A stretch of 64,000 bases of DNA from Nemophila menziesii (lineage: Eukaryota > Streptophyta > Magnoliopsida > Boraginales > Hydrophyllaceae), in assembly GCA_029959085.1 (NCBI GenBank), contig JARWIR010000008.1:13998001-14062000 (forward strand), written 5' to 3'. The translations under genes and the position numbers were made by a program. Under the pieces are notes generated by a model. It was not told where the DNA came from and did no database searches. It saw only the letters and a program-made list of their open reading frames with translations. Positions 1 to 9,746 of the stretch are shown piece after piece; positions within the stretch are counted from its first letter, which is position 1; each line of letters opens with the position of its first letter.

Positions 1-609
1 CACTGAAGTTTTCTCTGATTTCTGAAGTCCAAGTCTCTCGAACACGGACTTAGGCATAAGATTCACACCAGAACCCACATCGTACATAGCTTTCACCTTG
101 AGCATACCATTTATTTGAATAGGAAGGTTAAAACTTCCCGGATCTTTAAGCTTTGTTGGTAGCTCTCGTTCACTTCTTCTTGAAACTCTCAGGTTCTCTT
201 TTGGGATCTCTACACTCGCTTCTTTCTCAGGAATAACTTGCGTAAAAACTTGTTGCGGTGTAAGTCCTTTCTTCGCGATCTCAAGCATTTGGGCGTTGAT
301 CTTTTCAGGTGTATACGCCTCTACGAATGTCTTGAGTTCAGTGTCATCCTTAGGATTTGTATCAGGAATAGTTGGTGACACTGGTTGAACAATAGGTGGC
401 GGTTCCACCTTTTCTTCTTCTTTCTCTTCTTTCTCTTCTTGCACAGCAGGTGCAACTTCATTTTCAACTTTTGATTCCTCCTTGGAGGCTTCTTTCTCTT
501 TCTCTTTAGCCAGCTCAGCTTGATAATCCATAACCGATTGAATTTCCTCTTGCATATCCTTCAGAAGCTGTATAAATTCGGCTCTTTCTGAATCGTCCTC
601 CACATAAAC
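1..609 (-). CDS. Start of protease/Pol region, partial, downstream of gag stop
   Basis: After the gag TAG (610-612) the same minus-strand frame stays open to the window edge with no further stop. It begins VYVEDDSERAEF, passes through a Glu/Lys-rich linker, and reaches a retropepsin-like segment: a DPGSF motif, then YDVGSGVNLMPKSVFE, where the Asp of the D-x-G active-site motif is visible. This matches the pro domain following gag in plant Ty3 elements. Translation would need readthrough of the TAG, or the TAG is a disabling mutation. The 3' part of the protein is missing because of the window edge. Confidence 0.8.
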
Positions 610-2292
610 CTAAGAACAATCAGATTCCACGGGGCTAGACTTGGTTGGTTCTTCTTCGGTACTCGGAACTTCCACGGCACTAACGGCAGCATGCGGTACT
701 TCCTTCTTTTCTTCTTCAATTTCAAGGCAAATAGCCTTACAAGCTTCGAACCCAACATTGTCATCACCTCCTTCGATAGCCTTCAAGTCTTTCTGTTCCA
801 TTAAATTCGTTAGAACTTTGTTTAATTGTTCTACTTGAGTACCTAAAATCTGAATTGCAGCATCTTGTCCTCGTAACTTCTCTTCCTGAGTGTTCATATT
901 CGTGGTCAAACGGTCCAAGATTTTTATTACTTGTTGATTGTCCATAGATCCTTCTTGAGGATACCGAGGTAAATCTTTCTGATTTAACGCATCGGTATAG
1001 GCATCTTGAACAGGTTGTTGAGGGGGAGTAGGTCTATTTTGATGTTGATTTTGATACTGACCTCTTGGTTGGAAAAATTTGTTCTGGGGGCTCGGTTGAT
1101 AATGACCAGGATTAGCGGCCCCCTGTGGATTTGAATACTGCATACCCGGATGATTTCGGTTACCAAATTGATAGCCTCCTCGGTTGGATATGAAGTAAAA
1201 AGATCGTGGATTTGCTTCGCACTCTTCCCATGTATGATTATTAACCCCACATTGTTGACAACCTTGTGCTTCTTGTACTACATTTGTTGCGGCTAAATTT
1301 ATCTGCATCTCTAGCTTAAGCTCTTTGATTTGATTCTCTAATGCGGATATTTGAGCTGGGTTCGCAGTTTCTGCATCTAAATGAAGCGTACCTCGGGTCT
1401 TTGCTACAAGAGCTCGCGTTGAAGGCCAAATCCTTTCTTGTTCAATAATATTTTCCAAAACCTCGGATGCTTCATTATGATTCATGGACACAAAATTACC
1501 CTTTCCAATGTTATCCACCTTTTCTCTACCTTTATCATTAAGACCTTCATAAAATATAGCAAGTTGTAGAGCGGGGGTATAACCATGGAGCGGACATCTA
1601 GCTAATTTATGTTGAAACCTTGTCCATGATTCTACTACTGTTTCTCCATCTTCTTGACAAAACCTTGCAAGCTCGCTTTGATCTTTGAGTCTCATACTCT
1701 TCAGATAAAAACGGTTAAAGAATGCGGCTTGAAGTTCTGTCCATGAATTGATTGTTCCAGGCGGTTGTCTATTTAGCCATTCGCTAGCTCTACCGGTTAA
1801 GAAGAACGAAAACATATGACAATACAGTTGCTCGCGTGTAATGCCTGGAGTAACATAAGCATCACAAATCTGCATGAACTTCTGAATCGATCTTACCGGA
1901 TCTTGAATTGCTGTACCACTGTAGAGTCCATGACTTTGAAATTGACTGAGCATACCCGGATCGGGTCGAAATTTAATATTCTGGATCTCTCGAGGACGGT
2001 AACCTATTGGTTGAACATGAAACGGCACATGGAGACTAGGGAGGTCTTGCTCTACTCGATTTTGCCCATTACCTCGTCCTAGTGGTTGTTGTCCTTGTTG
2101 TTGTCCACCAGGTGGGACAAGTGGTGGTGGTCCTCCTGGTGGATTACCTCCAGGTGGGATTCCAAGTGGTGGATCTAACTGCCCCTGTACGCCTGCCATA
2201 GCTCTTCTCAAGGTTCTTTTCTCACGAACACGTTTGTTATAAGGTCTGAAGCTCCTCTCAGGCTCCGATAACGGAGGCCAAGAATTAAACAC
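610..2292 (-). CDS. Retrotransposon Gag polyprotein with CCHC zinc knuckle
   Basis: This 560-residue protein forms the element's virus-like particle and packages its RNA. Residues about 100-290 form the plant retrotransposon gag domain; seen motifs include RPDPGMLSQF, a TGRASEWLN segment and an ESWTRFQHKL segment. A CCHC knuckle lies at C345, C348, H353 and C358 (CX2CX4HX4C). A Pro/Gly/Gln-rich stretch occupies about residues 40-75. The ATG at 2292 is about 140 bases after the primer site, as expected for the first ORF. The frame ends at TAG (610-612) and is open again straight after it. Confidence 0.9.
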   Translation of the reverse strand: MFNSWPPLSEPERSFRPYNKRVREKRTLRRAMAGVQGQLDPPLGIPPGGNPPGGPPPLVPPGGQQQGQQPLGRGNGQNRVEQDLPSLHVPFHVQPIGYRPREIQNIKFRPDPGMLSQFQSHGLYSGTAIQDPVRSIQKFMQICDAYVTPGITREQLYCHMFSFFLTGRASEWLNRQPPGTINSWTELQAAFFNRFYLKSMRLKDQSELARFCQEDGETVVESWTRFQHKLARCPLHGYTPALQLAIFYEGLNDKGREKVDNIGKGNFVSMNHNEASEVLENIIEQERIWPSTRALVAKTRGTLHLDAETANPAQISALENQIKELKLEMQINLAATNVVQEAQGCQQCGVNNHTWEECEANPRSFYFISNRGGYQFGNRNHPGMQYSNPQGAANPGHYQPSPQNKFFQPRGQYQNQHQNRPTPPQQPVQDAYTDALNQKDLPRYPQEGSMDNQQVIKILDRLTTNMNTQEEKLRGQDAAIQILGTQVEQLNKVLTNLMEQKDLKAIEGGDDNVGFEACKAICLEIEEEKKEVPHAAVSAVEVPSTEEEPTKSSPVESDCS

Positions 2293-2431
2293 TGTGAAAG
2301 CTAAAAAAGACTAAAGCAAACCACAAGCATAAATCCGAAAAAACAAAAACTAAATACTGAAAAATAAAAAATAAAAACTAATTAAAAACTACTACTCGAA
2401 ATAGATAACCCACACGCTAACGAGACACAAG

Positions 2432-2449
2432 TCCCCGGCAGCGGCGCCA
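2432..2449 (-). other. Primer binding site, tRNA-Asp type
   Basis: On the minus strand the sequence TGGCGCCGCTGCCGGGGA lies six bases inside the LTR end. It is complementary to the 3' end of plant tRNA-Asp(GUC) with one apparent mismatch (recalled tRNA sequence), and would prime minus-strand cDNA synthesis. Confidence 0.8.
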
Positions 2450-2455
2450 AAAACT

Positions 2456-3986
2456 TGGTATCGCCTAGGGTGTGATAAAAATATGATAAAATAAAGTCTA
2501 GAAAACTACGCACTCTCACCCTAGACAGGCACAGTACTGCAAGTATTACAGGACGTATGCAAATTTTAGTTAGTAAGTTGAGTGCGTTCTCATGGACTTA
2601 AGTGTGCTAGTCGGATAGGTAACAATAACGAGTAAGCAATAATTAATTAAGGACAGAAAATTAAATAGAATAGATTTTCGAAATTAAGAATTAAACTAAG
2701 AAAATAAAGACAATAAAATAAAATACGAAGAATATGAGAGATGAGAAATATAGCTTAGGTTTTGCTAGTATGCACTAACCCTTCTAATTCTTTCTATTAA
2801 ATCTAGTTAATAAGGGAAAATATTAGCTCTTGTATACTTAGTCAGGATTCTAAATTCCCATTCCTTAGACCTTGAGAGTGACTATGGGGGCTACAGACAC
2901 ACCACGAGGCTGGTTCAAATAGGGTTATCCTGCGCCACTAGGGCCCTAAGCAATCAATTTCCATACATGGTGATAGTTATTAAATTATACCCTAATGACT
3001 ATCTAGTTAGAATCAGTTTTGTCAGGACTAATATCGACACTAGACGTTATGTGGTGTTTCAATAATTAGACACCCAGTTAAGGTGACCATCTAATTACTA
3101 TTAAGACAATCCTAAAGTGATCAGTTCTAGGACAGGCAATAAATCAAAACACATAAACAAATACAAAGGTAAGAAGCTAATATCAGATTAAAACATGTAA
3201 TTCCCAAAGAAACTTAGATAGAAAGAAATTAGAATTCATAGATTATACATGATGCAAAACCCAAACTATGGGAAGTTTAGTTCATACCTGAAGGAAATAA
3301 ACTAAAAGAAATTACAAAAGACATCATCTTGCTCTCTACAATAAACTGGAAGAATAAAACCTTAAGAACTAATTATTATGAGGCAAGGATGATTTACAAG
3401 TGATATAAGGGTGTATTTATAGGTGTTTAGAAGACCTAATTCGTTTTCTTGAAGGAGAGGTTAAGTAATGGACTCCAAGCCCAACTCAAATTCGTATGGA
3501 AATAAAGATAATTACTGCTGACTTGTTTTAATCATATCTTCTTCGTTATTGGTCGGTTTTTAGCCCATAAGATACCAAAAGAATCCTCACAAAATTATCT
3601 ACGTCCCTAGGAAAGGAATCTTCTAAAATCGGCTCGGTTTTGGAGTTATCACCACTTCTTTAGGCGTAGCTGCAGAAATTCAGATTTAAGGCAGCTTTTC
3701 CTTTTCCATGATTATAGCTTTTCTTTCCTTATCTCCAATTACCATGCTTATCTCTTTCCATATCTTGTAGTCTTTGGCTTGGACTCTAATTAATCTCCAT
3801 AATTATCTTTAAAGCTTCACATTAAATAAATAATTAAAAATATGCTCTAAAAATATTATTTTACTAAATCAAGACTCAAAATAGGAAAGTTCACTATTTC
3901 TCAAGAAAATCGACTATTATGACTTCTAAATCACTAAAAATGATGTCTCATCCTAATATAAATCTATCACAAATGAGGAGACATCA
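2456..3986 (-). repeat. 5' LTR of the first Ty3 element (1531 bp)
   Basis: On the plus strand it runs from TGGTATCGCC to GGAGACATCA, so on the coding strand it starts TGATGTCTCC and ends TACCA (5'-TG...CA-3'). It is collinear with the solo LTR at 22252-23788 except for a 174-bp block (3497-3670) that does not align. Confidence 0.9.
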
Positions 3987-4530
3987 TGACCAATCGAGGA
4001 GTTTCTTCCTAGTATTTATATAGACCTTAATGAAGATCCGAGGATCTGAAAGCTGGACACAGCCCTCCTGAAACCATATACTAAGTCAGGACCAAAAGAC
4101 AGAGCGTGCCCCATTGCACTCCAAAAGTCAATGCTAGCAATTTTGATATTATGGATTACTTAACCCCGTAAGATATGGAAACGCAAGTTGATTGTGTATT
4201 AACCACATTCATTCTAGAGAGAGATATAGTGTTTTAGAGATATCCACCAGAGGTTCTGTTTCTACTAGAGCAAGGGTATCTATAGATGTGGAGAGATGCA
4301 TGAAAGGCTGCCTTGTGTAGTTTAAGCATAAGGCAAGTGTGCAACATAAGGTAGAACAAATTTACCCTGTTCCCGCTTCATAAATACTCACGATGTTGGC
4401 GCTCATAACTCATCCTCGGGAGGTTGGCTAAAAAATAAGGTCTAATCGCATGCTTCCTCGAGTATTTGGGAATTGATAACTCAACCTAGTGTATCTCCTC
4501 GGCTTTTAAGTGTGTCGGGATTCCTTTGTG
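3987..4530. other. No gene recognised
   Basis: AT-rich sequence between the LTR and the first copy of the unidentified repeat. Only short broken frames are visible. I see no RNA gene or terminal repeats. Confidence 0.5.
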
Positions 4531-5030
4531 TGAGGTCGAGTATTGGCGTTATATTTTGGCTTATTAGTAGTTCTTGGATTGATACCTGTTTTTTCATGAA
4601 AAAGAAGGTAAGGTAGAGGGTGGTGGTTGGTTTTGTACTGGTATTGATATCTCTATGTTGAACTATAAGACACAATTTCTTGTAGTTTTTCAAGTGATGT
4701 CTAATCTGATATTGGGTTTACCGGCTTCTATAGACATAGTGTTGTCGTTTTTGTCACTCGGTTATCCTTAGTTAGCTTTTGGATGGTAGTAGAATCAGAT
4801 AAGTTGAACTTTGGTTACAGTTAGTCGACTGTATTTCCCTTATATTGTTGTAATTTTTTTAGCTAATTTATTATATCAATTCGTTTTACGTATTTCTCTC
4901 ATACCTTTAAATGTAATTTTTGAATTATGATGACTAATGAAGGGGATGAGATGAACATAATGTACATAAATATTACATAAACATAAAACTTACTATTATT
5001 ATTACTAAGCAATCAGTATCCATGAAAAAA
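4530..5030 (+). repeat. Unidentified dispersed repeat R, partial copy a
   Basis: This stretch shares a recognisable run with 6230-6680 and 7880-8437: a GAAGGTAAGGTAGA-type motif, a stretch ending in 'tttggatggtagtagaatcagataagttgaac'-like sequence, then an ATG/ATAA-rich tail with clustered ATT triplets. It carries only the downstream half of the repeat. No coding capacity is preserved. Confidence 0.55.
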
Positions 5031-5099
5031 ATTGTTATATTTCTCTCACTTTTCCCTATAAAGAAAATTAATATGGTATGAATAGAAAAATATGTTTAT

Positions 5100-6700
5100 C
5101 ACGATTGGTTTATTAATGAATAGGGTTTTTCTACATGAACTACACTAAAGAATGAGTTTTTTATATATGAATTAATCAAGCAAGCATGTTCTCTTTTCTA
5201 ATCTCCTATCTTACCTCCCTCCACCCCTTCCCCCACACTCTTAGAGGGCCTTCAAAATTGTCAAGCTTCCATCAACTGCATATCCTCTCATCTCTTCCTC
5301 ACACAATTTCCATGGGTGTCCCTCATCCATGGTGTACAACCTTTTTTTTCCATATCTTAGTTATAAATTTTTTGGATCCCACACCAAAATCCATATTTTA
5401 AACCGTGGCCCTACCAACAAATCAAGTTTCCTCATGGTATACTTCTCCATTGTTTCCTTTTTTTCTATTATTATGCAAGGTATGAAAAGCTAGAATTTTG
5501 AAATGGTATTCCAATTTGTATAACAAACTGCTCCTATGAAACTATTGAGTATATCAAGTTCATTTGTGGAGTTGTGAAAATCGTAGATATATTATGTGCA
5601 CAATGTTATGCTCGATCTTGGGAAAAAATATACTATGATCCCTCCTCATGTGGTTCCATATTTTTGGTGTCCGACTAATATCCAAGTTTTCTAGGGGTAA
5701 TGCACACATTTCCACTCCATTTATATCTAGGCTATGTAGTTTTTTAAATTTCTTTTGCTATTAAAAACACCTGGTGGAGAAACTACATGGCTCATACATG
5801 AATTTTTGGATTTGAGGTCGAGTTGGTGGGTGTTAGAAAGTGTTTTAACGCTCATGTTGATTGGTTGAAGCTCGGTCTTTGGTGGTGGATTTTTCCTTCG
5901 GCTATGGTTTTTAGGGGTTTTGATTACTCATTCAAATTTTTATTTTCAATAGTAATACATTTTCTAAATGTTTTATTTCCCTAAAGAGGTTATTTCGCAT
6001 GATCATTTTCTATTGTTTTCTCCCTATTTGAGTTTGCTTTGTTGTACTATGATGGCTGTTGATGTTGGATGGGGTTATAAGCTATTTTGAATGTTATTAC
6101 AGTTAAGATCGTATGTTTAGTTCTCTTTTCAGACTAATACTTTCTAGTTACAATAGGAGATGGTTGTTTATGCTTATACCCTTAAAATGGATGTTTATGT
6201 TGGTTATTTCTTAATTGTCGCTAATGGTCGATTCACCCTTGATCGAATGGAGATAGGAGCTATTGTTCTTTAAATGTCTTCTAATCTGATTTCATATGTT
6301 GTGTGTTAGTTGGGAAGGAACTTCATAATGTAGACCTTGGACGGTGAAAAAGAATGTAAGGTAGAAGGGTGGTGGTTAGTTTTGTCCTAATGTTGTAATC
6401 TTCAGTTTTGAAATTTAAATCAAGATTGCTAGTAGTTATGCAAATGGGTATATCAGTTTCTCTAGACTTAGTGATGTCGTTTTCACCATTTTTTTTATCT
6501 CTAGTTAGCTTTTGGAAGGTAGCAGAGTCAAACAAGTTGAAATTCAGTTGCAAATTTGTAGTTTTTAAATTATCATAAATAATAAAGGATGAAGATGAAC
6601 ATAATTTATATAAAAATTAAATAAATATACAACTCACTATTATTATTGCAAATTTGTATAACTAATTATTTTTTTATTACAATTAATTGCATTAATTAAG
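5100..6700 (+). repeat. Unidentified dispersed repeat R, longest plus-strand copy b
   Basis: This is the most complete plus-strand copy. It aligns along its length with the reverse complement of 18650-20630. Shared blocks include one around 5540-5630 (GTATATCAAGTTCATTT, then CACAATGTTATGCTCGATC), one around 5800-5930 (GGTCGAGTTGGT, then CATGTTGATTGGTTGAAGC), and the tail near 6340-6600. Reading frames are broken everywhere. It could be a degraded gene fragment copied by a transposon or a non-autonomous element. I cannot assign it. Confidence 0.6.
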
Positions 6701-7070
6701 GAATAAATATGAGCATAATCTACATAAATATGTGTCTAAAACTGTATTTATCTACTTTTTAGTGTACAAATTTAAGAAAAAGCCATTCAATAATTTGCAT
6801 ATCATAATTTTATCTTTATTTGATGTATGTTATTTGTTGCACTATTTCCTTTTCACTATTTATTAAATTAAGGATAATATTGAAAAAACATAAAAATATA
6901 TTCTCTTGATATTATAGAAATAAAATTAATATTACACCTCTATCTACCAAAAAATTACAAAAAGATAAACACTAAGCAACGATATCCTACAAGGAGATAG
7001 GCATCAAGATCGCAAACATGACACTTATGTAGTAATAAATTATTCAATATTTTTTAAGTAGTAATAACTA
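6701..7070. other. No gene; AT-rich spacer
   Basis: Very AT-rich sequence between two copies of repeat R. Nothing beyond short A/T runs is recognisable. Confidence 0.5.
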
Positions 7071-8437
7071 TTCCTAGGTGTTTTTCCCCGTAAGAGGCTA
7101 CTATGCGTGATCAGTTTCTATAGTTTTATCACTTATTGAGTTTGCGATGTTGTGCTATGATGGTTAGGGGGCGGATCCAGGATAAAATTTGAGGAGGGGC
7201 TTATAATATATGGGGGTTCGGGGGCAACGACCCTGAATTTTTTTTTAGGGTGTATAGTAAACTTAGGTATATCATCTCTTTTCTTAAGTTATGTAATACT
7301 AGAACAATATTCACGTAAATATTAATATTAAAATACGCTTTAGGTAATCAATAAAAATAATATCTATTGCATTATAAAAATATTAACCAAATTCTTCTTA
7401 AATGAAAAAAAATATTGAAAGTTTTTAGTTTTTGTAAAGAAGTGGATTGTTGTGACTGTCGAATGAATTCAGAATATTCGTAAAAAATTGATATTAAAGT
7501 AATATTTGTAGAAATAATACTGTGTAATTTATAAGAAATAATGTTTTATAAAGGTTAAAGAAAATTAACTGGGGTTAAAAAATAAAAAACGTTCTTAACC
7601 ATAAATTACTAATATATAGAATAAAAAAAAATTTAAAAAAAAGTCAGGAGGGGCTTGAGCCCCCTCTAGGCCCAACATGGGTCCGCCGGTGATGATGGTT
7701 GTTGATGTTGGTTGGGGTTACGAGTTGTTTGATTGTTATTATAGTGAAGATCATATGTTTAGTTTCCTCGTTCAACTGATACTTTCTAGTTACAGTAGGA
7801 GATCGTTGCTTAGTGCTTATCCCATTGTAAAGAATATTGTATCCTTGTTATTTTTTTTATTATCGCTCAATGGTCGATTCCCCCTTGATCAAATGGATGC
7901 ATGAGCTCATGTTCTTTAAATGACATCTTACCTGATGTTGTATGTTGTGAGTTGGTTGGGAAGAAACTGCCTACTATAGACCTTGGGACGGTGCATGATT
8001 TTTTGTGAAGAAGAAGGTAAGGTAGAATGGTGGTGGTTGTTATGTCTCGGTGTTGATATTTTTAAATCTGAACTTTAAATCACGATTGATAATATTTTTG
8101 CAAGTGATGTCTTATATGATCTTGGATTTACCAGTTTCTCTAGACTTAGTGATGTCGTTATTTTCATTCTTCTACCCTAGCTTGCTTTTGGATAGTAGTA
8201 GAGCCAAACAAGTTGAACTTTGGTTGCAATTGGTTGACTCAAAAATTAAAATTTATGTAATATTGTTGTAATTTTTATGTGATTTTGTTATATCGTCTCG
8301 TTCGATATATTCCACTCATTTCTTTTGATGTAATTTTTATATTACCATAAATAATAGAAGGCCGAATATTAACATACTTTACATAAATATTAAATAAATA
8401 TACATCTCGCTATTATTATTAACAGTTTGTATAAATG
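7070..8437 (+). repeat. Unidentified dispersed repeat R, copy c, interrupted
   Basis: Sequence 7070-7165 and 7692-8437 together matches 5980-6680 of copy b, and is split by a 526-bp element at 7166-7691. The tail after 8230 matches the start of the inverted copy at 18650-18900. A SINE sits directly after it. Confidence 0.55.
7166..7691. mobile_element. Non-autonomous hAT-like element in repeat R
   Basis: The ends are imperfect inverted repeats: left AGGGGGCGGATCCA, right (reverse complement) CACCGGCGGACCCA, sharing GGCGGA-CCA. The flanks carry ATGATGGT(T) at 7157-7165 and 7692-7700, absent as a duplication from the empty homologous site near 6050. An 8-bp duplication with CAGGG-CGGA-type ends fits hAT; 9 bp would fit Mutator. 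Its ends resemble those of the element at 29963-31510. No coding sequence. Confidence 0.7.
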
Positions 8438-8451
8438 AAAAAAAGTATTAC

Positions 8452-8563
8452 TTAACCAGTTGGGTTTAGCTCAACTGACCAGAGTCTTGGTTCTCCTTCT
8501 AGGGGGTACAAGTTCAAACCGTGTCAATGACACCGAGTCTAAAAAGTGGCTCTCCCATGTAAC
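8452..8563 (+). mobile_element. tRNA-derived SINE with 14-bp target duplication
   Basis: A 112-bp insert flanked by perfect direct repeats AAAAAAAGTATTAC (8438-8451 and 8564-8577). It contains an A-box-like TTTAGCTCAACTGACC near its start and a B-box-like AAGTTCAAACC about 50 bases later, spaced as in a tRNA-type RNA polymerase III promoter. Short length, flanking duplication and internal promoter identify a plant SINE. The tail is simple sequence rather than a long poly(A). Confidence 0.8.
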
Positions 8564-8577
8564 AAAAAAAGTATTAC

Positions 8578-9085
8578 AATGAATTACATTAATTAAGGGA
8601 TAAAGAGGATCATAAATTTAAATAAATATTATCTTTTTAATCTAAAACTCTATTTATCTATTTTTACTGCACAAAATTATATAGATTTTCTTTATTTGAT
8701 AGATATATGTTATTTATTACATTATTTCTTTTTTGCTATTTATTAAGTTAAGAATAATATTAAAAAAATATCAAAATATATTCTTTTAATATTATAAAAA
8801 GAAAAACAATATTTTCTCTATTACTAAATAAAAGTCTTTGTATTAAAACTTTAGTTTTAAAATAATTATTAATTTATAATAGTAAGATATTTTTTCAACT
8901 TTTTTAATTATTATTTCTATAAGTAAAATTTATGTTTCTATGTATGTATAATAATTGAAAAATATTATGAAAAATATTTTATTAATAGAAATGTAATGAT
9001 TATATTTTTTTAATATTATTTAAAGTTAAATAGCATTTATTTAGGAGATGAGGAAATTTACCTTTTCATTTTATACATACAATTA
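8578..9085. other. No gene; AT-rich intergenic
   Basis: Long A/T-rich stretch without usable reading frames or recognisable repeats. Confidence 0.5.
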
Positions 9086-9331
9086 AGAGTAATGATATTT
9101 GTCACCCCTATTCTCTTCACTCTTTTGTCACCTCCTACGTGGCAAATTATATGGCATTACATGTAAGGAATAAAATAATTGAGAAAGATAATTAAGGAAA
9201 TATTCAATTTAAGGAATAAAATAATTAATTAAGATAAGTAAATAAATTACTTACATGTCATGCCATACAATCTGCCATGTAGGAGGTGATAAAAGGGTGA
9301 AGAGAATAGGGGTGACAAATATCATTACTCT
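9086..9331. mobile_element. MITE with long inverted repeats upstream of helicase gene
   Basis: The left arm starts AGAGTAATGATATTTGTCAC and the right arm is its near-perfect reverse complement; matching continues for about 80 bases on each side. The flanks carry ACAATTA (9079-9085 and 9332-9338), a 7-8 bp duplication. It has no coding capacity. It ends about 415 bp before the helicase start codon, so it may lie in the promoter. Confidence 0.8.
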
Positions 9332-9346
9332 ACAATTAAACAAATT

Positions 9347-9398
9347 AAACTGAATGTTACTTTCGACCAAAAAAAAAAAAAAAAAACTGAATGTTACT
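9347..9398 (+). repeat. Tiny retroposon-like insertion with poly(A) and direct repeats
   Basis: CTGAATGTTACT, extended by three A residues on the left, occurs at 9347-9361 and 9384-9398. Between the copies is only TTCGACC followed by a run of A. This looks like a severely 5'-truncated LINE or SINE tail flanked by its target duplication. Confidence 0.45.
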
Positions 9399-9589
9399 AA
9401 GTTTTATTCTTATCAAGATTGTCAGAATGAACTGGGTGGACCCCACCGGCCATGTAACCAGAATTGGAAAAGAAAAAAAAAGTTGGAACCGACAAAATAT
9501 CTAGAAAAGTGACATCTTTTTTTGGTAAAAAAATAGAAAGTGACATCAAAATAAACCTAAGTAGTGTGAATCTAATCCAAAGGCGCAAA

Positions 9590-9746
9590 ACTCAAATCCT
9601 AACACGCACGAGTACGTGTGGGACGCTCATAAAACGGGTCCGAAGACAGAAAACACACAACACATTAACAACAATTTTCACTTGAATAATTGCTCACTCA
9701 CTCACTCAGCTCACTTGCTCATTCATTCGTTCACTCAATCACGACA
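9590..9746 (+). promoter_or_regulatory. Probable promoter/5' leader of helicase gene
   Basis: A pyrimidine-rich leader with repeated TCAC and TCATTC units (9694-9740) precedes ACGACAATGG, a good plant start context. A CATAAAAC stretch at about 9627 is the only weak TATA-like sequence. The transcription start is not determined. Confidence 0.4.

Larger units (their letters stand above)
1..3986 (-). mobile_element. Ty3/gypsy (Athila/Tat-type) LTR retrotransposon, left end outside window
   Basis: Reading on the minus strand the order is LTR (3986 to 2456), a tRNA-type primer site, a leader, gag and the beginning of protease, which runs off the window at base 1. Gag-first order, a CCHC knuckle and a primer site matching tRNA-Asp fit the Athila/Tat branch of Ty3/gypsy elements. 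The reverse transcriptase and integrase that would decide the lineage lie outside. The five bases after the LTR (3987-3991) are TGACC; the matching target duplication cannot be seen. The solo LTR at 22252-23788 belongs to the same family. Confidence 0.9.

Noticed and set aside
8452..8563. Functional tRNA gene
   Set aside because: Boxes are present but the arms do not pair, and a target duplication flanks it; called a SINE.
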